DNA from: Chromatiales bacterium
Lineage (GTDB): Bacteria; Pseudomonadota; Gammaproteobacteria; Chromatiales; Chromatiaceae
DNA length: 8,078 bases
Reading direction: 5' to 3'
Assembly (NCBI GenBank): GCA_024762485.1
Contig: JANTHH010000124.1
Coordinates: 1-8,078 of the forward strand
Shown here: positions 1 through 5,998 of the stretch, one piece after another
Layout of the letters: each line of letters starts with the position of its first letter
Numbering within the stretch: position 1 is the first letter of the stretch
The notes under the pieces: generated by a model
Told to the model about the DNA's origin: nothing
The model's database searches: none
Seen by the model: only the letters and a program-made list of their open reading frames with translations
Made by a program: the position numbers and the translations under genes

Positions 1-2657
1 ACGATGGTGGCGTCGCCACTGTGGCCGGGCAGGCGATCGATGAATGACTTGTCGATCTTCAGGGTATCCAGTGGCAATCGCTGCAGATAGCGCAGCGACG
101 AGCAGCCAGTGCCGAAATCATCCACCGAGAAGCGGATGCCGAGCTCACGCAGGGCATCGATGATGACCGCCGCCTTGGAGTGGTCACTGAGCAACAGTCG
201 CTCGGTGATCTCGAACTCCAGCCAGCCCGGCTCCAGGGCGCTCTGGAGCAACCAGCCCTTGAGCTCGGCCACGAAACCCTCGCGCATCATCAGCGGCTCG
301 GTGAGATTCAGCGACAGGCTGCCGAAACCCTCCGGCAACGCCGCCACCTGCTCCGCCAGTGCATCGATGGCATGGGAAATGATCCAGCTGTCGAGCTGTA
401 CGATCAGGCCGGATTCCTCGGCGATGGGGATGAAGGCACTGGGCATCAGCAGCCCGCGCTCCGGGTGTTGCCAGCGCACCAGCACCTCGCCGCCGATCCA
501 CTGACCGTCCACGTCCACCCGCGGCTGGACATACAGCACCATCTCTTCCGCCTGCAGGGCGCGGCACAGATCGCGCTGGACCTGGATGCGGTTCTCGGCG
601 ATCTGCTGCAACTCGTGGGAGAAGAAGCAGACCTGGTTGCGCCCGGTCTCCTTCGCCCGGTACATGGCGATATCCGCCCGCTTGATCAATTCCTCCGCAT
701 CGGCGTGGTCGTCCGGAAAAATGACGATGCCCATGCTCAGGCCGACCTGCACTGCGTGGCCGCCCAGGTCGAATGGCCGGGCACAGGCGTCGCGCAGTTT
801 CATCGCCACCGACTCCGCGTGCTCCGAGGCGGCGACCCTGTCGTGGCCCACGTCCTCCAGGAGCAGGACGAATTCATCGCCACCGAAACGGGCGGCCAGG
901 TCCTCTGTACGGATCAGCTGCCGCAGACGTTCGGCAATACCTGTCAGCAGCTGATCGCCCAGCAGGTGGCCAAAGGAATCGTTGACGTCCTTGAAGCGGT
1001 CCAGATCGATGAACAACAGGGCACCGAAGCTGCCGGTACGACGGCATCGGGCCAGCGCCTGCTGCAGCCGGTGCACCATCAGGCCACGGTTCGACAACCC
1101 GGTCAGCTGGTCATACTTGGCAAGCCGGCTCAGACCCTCCTCTGCCGCCTTGCGACGGGTGATATCACGGGCCTGCCAGACCACCACGGCCCCTTCCTCC
1201 CGCTCGATACAGGTGGTATTGCCCTCGAAAAAGATCTCCCCGGCGGGCACCTTCAGACTGTACTCCAGGCGCTGCGGCATACCCGTCGACAGGGTCTTTA
1301 GCAGGGTCTCCATGATCGGCTCCGCCGATTCGGCCGGGAGCACGTCGTGTAGCCGGCGGCCCAACAGCCGCTCCCGACTTTCCGCGAGCAGGTTGTCCGA
1401 CCCGCCGAACACCTCCAGATATTCCCCCTTCTCGCTGAGCACGAAACAGGGATCGGGCAGTGAATCGGTCAGCGCCTGCAGGCGGGCCAGGGCCATATTG
1501 AGTTCACCCTCCAGCCGGTAGCGTTCGGTGACATCCTGGAACACCATGATCACCCCCAGCATCCGGTCTTCCCCATCCCGGATCGGCGCCGCGCTGTCAG
1601 CGATCTGGTATTCCTCGCCATCGCGCGCGATCAGGGTGGTGTGATTGGCAAGGCCCACTACCCGCCCCTCGCGCAGCACACGGCCCACCGGGTGCTCGGC
1701 GGGTTCCCGGGTCTCGGCATTGACGATCCGGAATATTTCGATGATCGGGCGACCCACCGCCTCGTCGGCCGACCAGCCCGTCAGGCGTTCGGCCTCGGGG
1801 TTGAGCCGCGTCACCAGCCCCAGGGTATCGGTCACCAGCACCGCATCGCCGATGGAGTCCAGGGTCACCGACAGGCGCTGCTCGCTGGCACTCAGTGCCT
1901 CGACTGCCTGGTGCACGGACTGCCCCATGTGCTGCAGGCCCCGGGCCAGTTCCGCCACCTCGCCTTCGCCCCGCACCTCCAGACGGGCCTGATAGTCGCC
2001 CCCGGCGAGGCGATGGGTGAACTGGTTAAGGCGGATCAGGGGGGCACCGACGTAACGGTAGAGCGACCAGACCATGCCAGCCATCACCGGCAGGGCAAAC
2101 AGCAGCACGCCGAGAAACGAGTTGAGCACCTGCCCGACCACCCCCTGGTGGCTGCGCTGGGTGTCGATCAGTAGCCACAGCTGTGCCTGCCGCACCACAC
2201 GTCGCCCCTTGTCGGCCAGCGTGTATTCGATCGGCTCGACGCCAAGCAGGCCATGGCCGAGGTCGCGCAAAACGATCGATCCCTGGTAGCGGGTATCGAT
2301 ACCCCGCACCTCGGGGATGAACTCGATCAGCGGCCGGTCCTGCCAGGCATAGTGGCTGGCATACAGGACCCGCCTGTCCGTGTCGGTGAGTGCTGCGGCA
2401 TCGAGATCATCACGCAGGCTGAGACTGCCGAGCAGGCTCTGCACGTCCTGCGGCCGCTGCGATTCCAGCGCACGACGCAGTGGCAGCACGTACTGGACCA
2501 ACAAACTCCTGACCTCGGCCCTCGCCTGCTGATCCAGCCGTGCGAAGCCCTGAAACAGTTCCAGCGCCAGCATGAGGCCGATCAGCAGCAGGAACCCGGC
2601 GCCGAAGAACAGCGGCAGCCAGCGTCTGAGGCGTACGCTCGGTATGACCCCCATCAT
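1..2657 (-). CDS. Membrane HAMP-PAS-PAS-GGDEF-EAL c-di-GMP enzyme (3' end beyond window)
   Basis: Bifunctional diguanylate cyclase/phosphodiesterase homologue that would make and/or degrade c-di-GMP at the inner membrane. I translated the minus strand from the ATG at 2657; it stays open for 885 codons to the left edge. Domains: TM1 about 13-35; a periplasmic region about 36-178 that I cannot assign; TM2 about 181-200; HAMP about 199-252; PAS1 about 260-376; PAS2 about 395-500; GGDEF from about 510 (DQLTGLSNR) with the intact motif GGDEF at 592-596; EAL from about 690. The inhibitory I-site RxxD is present (R583, D586). The EAL signature reads EVL (E724), with EITE, DDFGTG (D846, D847) and LKIDK retained; the last catalytic Glu and Gln lie outside the window. 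The start overlaps the stop of the upstream binding-protein gene as ATGA, and a second ATG follows at 2654. No strong ribosome site is seen, so translation is probably coupled. Domain calls are firm; the enzymatic direction is not predictable. Confidence 0.95.
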   Translation of the reverse strand, partial: MMGVIPSVRLRRWLPLFFGAGFLLLIGLMLALELFQGFARLDQQARAEVRSLLVQYVLPLRRALESQRPQDVQSLLGSLSLRDDLDAAALTDTDRRVLYASHYAWQDRPLIEFIPEVRGIDTRYQGSIVLRDLGHGLLGVEPIEYTLADKGRRVVRQAQLWLLIDTQRSHQGVVGQVLNSFLGVLLFALPVMAGMVWSLYRYVGAPLIRLNQFTHRLAGGDYQARLEVRGEGEVAELARGLQHMGQSVHQAVEALSASEQRLSVTLDSIGDAVLVTDTLGLVTRLNPEAERLTGWSADEAVGRPIIEIFRIVNAETREPAEHPVGRVLREGRVVGLANHTTLIARDGEEYQIADSAAPIRDGEDRMLGVIMVFQDVTERYRLEGELNMALARLQALTDSLPDPCFVLSEKGEYLEVFGGSDNLLAESRERLLGRRLHDVLPAESAEPIMETLLKTLSTGMPQRLEYSLKVPAGEIFFEGNTTCIEREEGAVVVWQARDITRRKAAEEGLSRLAKYDQLTGLSNRGLMVHRLQQALARCRRTGSFGALLFIDLDRFKDVNDSFGHLLGDQLLTGIAERLRQLIRTEDLAARFGGDEFVLLLEDVGHDRVAASEHAESVAMKLRDACARPFDLGGHAVQVGLSMGIVIFPDDHADAEELIKRADIAMYRAKETGRNQVCFFSHELQQIAENRIQVQRDLCRALQAEEMVLYVQPRVDVDGQWIGGEVLVRWQHPERGLLMPSAFIPIAEESGLIVQLDSWIISHAIDALAEQVAALPEGFGSLSLNLTEPLMMREGFVAELKGWLLQSALEPGWLEFEITERLLLSDHSKAAVIIDALRELGIRFSVDDFGTGCSSLRYLQRLPLDTLKIDKSFIDRLPGHSGDATI

Positions 2658-3613
2658 CGATGCCCCGGCAGGAAGCGGTCATCGGCGAGCCGTGCGACAT
2701 CGGGTGTCGACTCGACCAGCTTCCACTCGACCATCAGCGTCAACAGGTCTTCTGCGGTGGCGGTCAGACGCGGTGAGCTGCCGCCCAGCAACTGCCGGTT
2801 CTCGTCCAGGTCCGGCAGCCGGATACCCGCCAGCGCCGTGCGAAAATCAGCGTTGTTCATGTGCACCCGTGGTGCCATCCGTCCGATGGCCGTGGCAGGC
2901 TGCTCGTCGAGATAGCGCCGTGCCTGGAAATAGCCGTCGAGCAATGCCCGCACATGGCCGGCCTGCTCATCGAGGATGTCCTCGCGCAGCACCAGCACGT
3001 CGACGATCCGCCCGGGGATACGGCTGCTGTCGAACAGTGTGACGGCCCCGAGGGAACGCAGTTGGCTGAGGGTCGGCTCGAAGGTGATGACCGCATCCAC
3101 TGCATGATCGAGGAAGGCCTGGCGCTGCCGATCCACCGTCAGGGGCACTACCTCGATATCGTCACGGTGCAGATCCGCGGCCTCGAGCAGTGACTCCAGC
3201 ATCACCGCACCGAGCGCGGAGATCTCGACCCCGACACGCCGCCCCTTCAGGTCGCTGAGGTTCTTGAACTGCGGGTGCGCGAGGACCGCGTCGGCACCGT
3301 TGGAGACATCCAGCACCAGCACCGCCCGCAACGGCACCCCTTCCGCCATCAGGGTGAGGGCCTCGTCCAGGGTGAGCATGCCACCATCCAGGTTGCCATT
3401 GCGCAGGTACTGCATCACGTCGGTGGCCGAGGGAAGTTCTACCAGCCTGACCTCGCTGCGCGCGAAGTCACCGAGTTCCCGGGCCAGGTAGACGGGCTCG
3501 TATCCGGGCCACTGGTTGCTGCCGATACGCAGCGCCGGCTCCTCGCTGCAGGCGGTTAACAACAACACGGACATCAGGCACATCCATGTAACAAGCCGTC
3601 TTGGCATCACCAT
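2654..3613 (-). CDS. ABC-type substrate-binding lipoprotein (NMT1/SsuA-like), orphan of its transporter
   Basis: Periplasmic solute-binding protein of about 319 residues, the usual size for this family. The chosen ATG at 3613 (alternative 3607) places a short basic n-region, a hydrophobic core and the lipobox LLTAC directly at the N-terminus, with Cys22 as the lipidated residue. The frame is open further upstream to 3700, but that would put about 29 non-signal-like residues in front. The mature part begins like NMT1/THI5 and SsuA-type binding proteins (NQWPGYEPVYLARELG at about 33-48). It continues with the typical NGNLDGGMLTLDEAL stretch and the DLKGRRVGVE hinge segment. No permease or ATPase gene is adjacent. 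The next gene is a membrane GGDEF-EAL protein that overlaps it by 4 bp, so the likely role is ligand sensing for that enzyme rather than uptake. The ligand is unknown; the family binds amines, sulfonates, nitrate or pyrimidine precursors. The residue after the lipid Cys is Ser, not Asp. Confidence 0.9.
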   Translation of the reverse strand: MVMPRRLVTWMCLMSVLLLTACSEEPALRIGSNQWPGYEPVYLARELGDFARSEVRLVELPSATDVMQYLRNGNLDGGMLTLDEALTLMAEGVPLRAVLVLDVSNGADAVLAHPQFKNLSDLKGRRVGVEISALGAVMLESLLEAADLHRDDIEVVPLTVDRQRQAFLDHAVDAVITFEPTLSQLRSLGAVTLFDSSRIPGRIVDVLVLREDILDEQAGHVRALLDGYFQARRYLDEQPATAIGRMAPRVHMNNADFRTALAGIRLPDLDENRQLLGGSSPRLTATAEDLLTLMVEWKLVESTPDVARLADDRFLPGHR

Positions 3614-3701
3614 GGTCAATCCATTCACCACAAACCACATTGCATGGTCTGGCGCCTGTCCTCCGATACATTGAATCGACGACCATCGTAAGATCAACAT
3701 C

Positions 3702-3714
3702 CTGGCGTCGCCAG
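3702..3714. promoter_or_regulatory. 13-bp perfect palindrome upstream of the binding-protein gene
   Basis: CTGGCG-T-CGCCAG is a perfect palindrome with one central base, about 90 bp upstream of the binding-protein start at 3613. It could be an operator or a small stem (5 bp with a 3-base loop). No T-run follows on either strand, so it is not an intrinsic terminator. On the minus strand a weak -10-like TACGAT lies about 20 bp downstream, but I see no convincing -35. The function is inferred from position only. Confidence 0.3.
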
Positions 3715-3779
3715 CAGGACTATCCCTAATAGCAGGAGCGGTACAGGATCACGAGGTGGGTACCGCGGTCAGGAAGCCC

Positions 3780-3824
3780 CGGGACGTGACGGGGGCATGT
3801 CCCGAACCCGGTTCATGAAGGGAC
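3780..3824. other. Two mutually exclusive stem-loops after the exported hydrolase gene
   Basis: The segment 3799-3804 (GTCCCG) can pair in two ways. With 3780-3788 it forms a 9-bp stem (CGGGACGTG with CATGTCCCG, one G-U pair, 7-base loop). Alternatively its first five bases pair with GGGAC at 3820-3824, enclosing a second short GAACC/GGTTC repeat. The second arm ends at the last base of the hydrolase stop codon. No T-tract follows on the minus strand, so a classical intrinsic terminator is not supported. An RNA-processing or 3'-protecting structure, or a Rho-associated end, is possible. Confidence 0.35.
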
Positions 3825-4888
3825 TACAACAGGTACTCGGGCACGTATTCGACGACCTCCCCCGTCGCCAGGTAGGGCCGTGTCACGGTCTCGTAGTAAT
3901 GGCGCCCGCTCTTCAGCCAGCGCTGCCAGGCGTCCTTCCACGGCTGCGGCATCTCCGGCGGCATCCAGAAATCCGCCGGGATCGGCAGGCCCGGCCGCGG
4001 TGACGCGGGCAGGCTGATGTCGGCAACGACCACCCCCGCCCCTTCCTCCAGGCCACGGCGCGCGAGCAGGCGGCCGTCGGCGTCGACGATCATCGCCTCG
4101 CCCAGGTAGCGCGAGTCGTAGGGCACGTCCGGCAGGTCCGGGCTGAAGTAACCGGCAAAGGGGCCGGCGTGGGCACCGTGCACCACCGGCACGCCGAGCA
4201 TGCGGGCGCAGTTGATCGGTGCATCTCGCAGCATCTCCAGGTTCGCTGCCCGCAGCGGGTTGTCGGCATCCACGTCGTCGCTCAGGGTCCACCAGCAGGA
4301 ACCGCCGAGCACCAGCCGCACCCGGCCCTTCAGGCGACGCAGGGTGCGCGAGCGAATGAGCTCCCAGCACAACACCGAGCCCACCCCGCCCAGCGGCGTG
4401 TCAAGCACGCCGTCGTCGCTGCCGCCGCGGTAGAAGCAGTTCTCCCAGTAGGTGGGCTGGTCCTTGTCGTGGCGCAACACGCGGCCGTCGGGGAACACCA
4501 GCAGGAAGCTGTTGTAGACCTCGCCGTCGCGACTGGCGAGAAAGGAACCGCCGATGACCGTCCGGCCCTGGCGCGCCAGGCGCCTGAGCAGCTGCGCCGG
4601 CTCGCCATCCAGCGGCCGGATCGCCGACAGCATGTCCGGATGGAAGGCGGCGGCGGAGGTGAACATCTCCGGCAGGACGATCCACTGGGCACCCCGGCGC
4701 TGGGCTTCGCGGATCAGCGCCTCGGCCTGCCGCAGGTTGGCCGGTGCATCGCCCAATACCGGTGTCATCTGCAGGGCGGCGACCCGCAGGGCCTGATCCT
4801 CCCTCTCCCCGGCACGCCCCAGACCGGGACACAGCCCCGCAGCCAGGCCCGCTGCCAGACAGCGATTGAATTGTCGTCTGTCCATCAT
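3824..4888 (-). CDS. Tat-exported carbon-nitrogen hydrolase (nitrilase superfamily)
   Basis: Nitrilase-superfamily hydrolase of 354 residues that would cleave a C-N bond in an amide, nitrile or carbamoyl compound. Numbered from the ATG at 4888, the catalytic set is Glu74 (VLPEMF), Lys142 (RHDKDQ), Cys174 (SVLCWE) and the second Glu149 (TYWEN). The N-terminus MMDRRQFNR followed by an Ala/Gly/Leu-rich core ending GLGRA-GE looks like a twin-arginine signal, so the folded enzyme probably acts in the periplasm. I chose ATG 4888 because GGAAGG sits 5 bases upstream; ATG 4885 is also possible. A GTG at 4912 overlaps the upstream gene's stop as GTGA and would add 8 residues without disturbing the Tat motif. 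The gene follows the other nitrilase by about 20 bp and is surely co-transcribed with it. The CWELIRSRT context differs from the CWENYMPLAR of true nitrilases, so an amidase-type reaction is as likely as a nitrile one. The substrate is unknown. Confidence 0.9.
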   Translation of the reverse strand: MMDRRQFNRCLAAGLAAGLCPGLGRAGEREDQALRVAALQMTPVLGDAPANLRQAEALIREAQRRGAQWIVLPEMFTSAAAFHPDMLSAIRPLDGEPAQLLRRLARQGRTVIGGSFLASRDGEVYNSFLLVFPDGRVLRHDKDQPTYWENCFYRGGSDDGVLDTPLGGVGSVLCWELIRSRTLRRLKGRVRLVLGGSCWWTLSDDVDADNPLRAANLEMLRDAPINCARMLGVPVVHGAHAGPFAGYFSPDLPDVPYDSRYLGEAMIVDADGRLLARRGLEEGAGVVVADISLPASPRPGLPIPADFWMPPEMPQPWKDAWQRWLKSGRHYYETVTRPYLATGEVVEYVPEYLL

Positions 4889-4893
4889 GATCG

Positions 4894-4899
4894 CCTTCC
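4894..4899 (-). promoter_or_regulatory. Ribosome binding site deciding the exported hydrolase start
   Basis: GGAAGG on the minus strand lies 5 bases before the ATG at 4888 and 8 before the ATG at 4885. It supports initiation there rather than at the GTG at 4912, which overlaps the preceding stop codon and has only GGTGA at 7 bases. Confidence 0.6.
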
Positions 4900-4908
4900 G
4901 TGATGCCT

Positions 4909-5844
4909 TCACGTGAAATTCACCGGCGCCTGGGGCTGCCGGTTCACCTCGAGCCGGAAGATATCCGGGCGGGCATAGTGGCCGGCGACATCGAGGGTAC
5001 GGCGACCCGCCGCCACCCGCGAGACGTCAAGCTCGGCATAGAGGATGCCCGGGGCCTGGCGCAGCGGCCCCGCCACCACTTCCCCGCCCGGGGCGATGAC
5101 CACAGAGTCACCCGGATTCACCCACTCGCCGGCATCCGGGTAGAGCGCATCCAGGCCCTCGATGCCGGCCTGCATATCGCGGCCACGCAACAGGTTGCCG
5201 CTGCCCACCACCCAGCAACCCGCCTCGCGGGCGATGTGGCGCAGGCTCTCGATCCAGTCGTCACCGCTGTCGTAAGTGGGGGCCACGTAGATTTCCACGC
5301 CCTGGGCATAGAGGGCGTAGCGGGCCAGGGGCATGTAGTTCTCCCAGCAGATCAACGTCCCCAGCCGGCCGCAGGGGGTGTCCACCACGTTCAGCCCCGT
5401 GCCGTCGCCGGCCCCCCACACCATGCGCTCGGGATTAGTCGGCATGAGCTTGCGGTGGTGGTTGAGCAGACGCCCGTCCGGCCCGATGACCACGTAGCTG
5501 TTGAACAGGGTGGTTCCGCTGGCGGTGCCGTCCCGCTCGTTCATGCCGCACAGCACGGTCACGCCGTGGCGGCGGGCCGCCTCACGCAGGGGGTCGAGAT
5601 CGCCGCGGGACAGGTCCACCGCCTGCGCCAGCAGACGGGTATGCAGTTGCTCGCTGAGGTCCCAGTCGCCCCCCGGGCGCAGTCGCCAGACCCAGGCCGG
5701 GTAGCCGGGCAGAAAGGCCTCCGAGAACACCACCATGGAAGCATCCTGGGCAGCCGCCTCGCCGACGAAGGCCACCGCCCGGTCAATGCTCTGGCGGCGG
5801 TCGAGCAGCACCGGCGGGTTCTGCACCACAGCGATCCTGTCCAT
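4909..5844 (-). CDS. Nitrilase (aliphatic-nitrilase type, cytoplasmic)
   Basis: Carbon-nitrogen hydrolase of 311 residues, close to the usual 310-350 of true nitrilases, which convert nitriles to carboxylic acids and ammonia (EC 3.5.5.1 family). All catalytic residues are visible: Glu42 (FSEAFLPGYP), Lys132 (HHRKLMPTNPER), the second Glu139, and Cys166 in LICWENYMPLAR. The CWENYMPLARYALYAQG signature is that of the canonical nitrilase branch rather than the amidases. No signal peptide is present, so it is cytoplasmic. The start at 5844 is well supported by AAGGGGG 5 bases upstream. It is the first gene of a two-hydrolase unit and follows the CadC-like regulator gene after about 154 bp, a gap that holds its own promoter elements. 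Real substrates could include aliphatic or aryl nitriles, or cyanide-related compounds (cyanide dihydratases belong to the same branch). Some nitrilases also give amide products. Confidence 0.93.
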   Translation of the reverse strand: MDRIAVVQNPPVLLDRRQSIDRAVAFVGEAAAQDASMVVFSEAFLPGYPAWVWRLRPGGDWDLSEQLHTRLLAQAVDLSRGDLDPLREAARRHGVTVLCGMNERDGTASGTTLFNSYVVIGPDGRLLNHHRKLMPTNPERMVWGAGDGTGLNVVDTPCGRLGTLICWENYMPLARYALYAQGVEIYVAPTYDSGDDWIESLRHIAREAGCWVVGSGNLLRGRDMQAGIEGLDALYPDAGEWVNPGDSVVIAPGGEVVAGPLRQAPGILYAELDVSRVAAGRRTLDVAGHYARPDIFRLEVNRQPQAPVNFT

Positions 5845-5849
5845 GAATT

Positions 5850-5856
5850 CCCCCTT
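5850..5856 (-). promoter_or_regulatory. Strong ribosome binding site of the nitrilase gene
   Basis: AAGGGGG on the minus strand, 5 bases from the ATG at 5844. It is the strongest Shine-Dalgarno sequence in the window and suggests efficient translation of the nitrilase. Confidence 0.7.
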
Positions 5857-5882
5857 GCAATCGATCCGTTTCCTGTCAGCGT

Positions 5883-5888
5883 TTTATA
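5883..5888 (-). promoter_or_regulatory. -10 element of the nitrilase promoter, without a -35
   Basis: TATAAA on the minus strand matches the sigma70 -10 consensus at five of six positions and would start RNA near 5876, about 32 bases before the nitrilase ATG. The 16-18 bp spaced positions upstream read CACCGC, CCACCG and GCCACC, none like TTGACA. A promoter with a good -10 and no -35 is typical of activator-dependent control, and a plausible activator is encoded just upstream. Confidence 0.45.
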
Positions 5889-5907
5889 GGCGAGCGGATG
5901 ACCGGCG

Positions 5908-5938
5908 GTGGCGAAGACGCCACGAAGGAATCACGAAG
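5908..5938 (-). promoter_or_regulatory. Candidate activator site: 11-bp-phased CTTCG direct repeats and inverted repeat
   Basis: On the plus strand CGAAG occurs at 5912, 5923 and 5934, exactly 11 bp apart; the outer two extend to CACGAAG. The transcribed strand reads CTTCG three times. The same stretch contains GTGGCG-AAGA-CGCCAC (5908-5923), a perfect 6-bp inverted repeat centred about 40 bp upstream of the predicted RNA start. Direct repeats with an 11-bp period are the known target layout of OmpR/PhoB-type winged helices, and the adjacent gene encodes such a DNA-binding domain. An alternative reading is a hairpin at the end of the regulator gene, but no T-run follows. Related CACGAAG-like motifs may also be generic intergenic repeats. 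Confidence 0.45.
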
Positions 5939-5998
5939 AATGGCATTCTCTTTTTATTTCAGTCACCTGGAGTCAGGCTGAAGGCCGGATCCTGGCGA

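Noticed and set aside
180..1301. Long open frame on the plus strand
   Set aside because: It is antisense to the GGDEF-EAL gene, whose translation shows unmistakable conserved motifs. The plus-strand product is rich in Gln/His/Leu with no recognisable domain, as expected from mirrored GC-rich codons.
3662..3667. GGAGGA on the minus strand upstream of the lipoprotein gene
   Set aside because: It is a perfect ribosome-site look-alike, but the nearest ATG after it (13 bases on) opens a very short frame, and the next in-frame ATG is about 18 bases away. The signal peptide fits a start at 3613 or 3607.
4169..5889. Two long plus-strand open frames (4169-4903 and 4900-5889) touching each other
   Set aside because: They are exact shadows of the two hydrolase genes on the minus strand, both of which have full catalytic residues and ribosome sites.
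5936..5955. Small hairpin AGAAT-GGC-ATTCT followed by CTTTTT on the plus strand, like an intrinsic terminator
   Set aside because: The stem is only 5 bp and AT-rich, and no plus-strand gene ends here. On the minus strand the T-run is on the wrong side.
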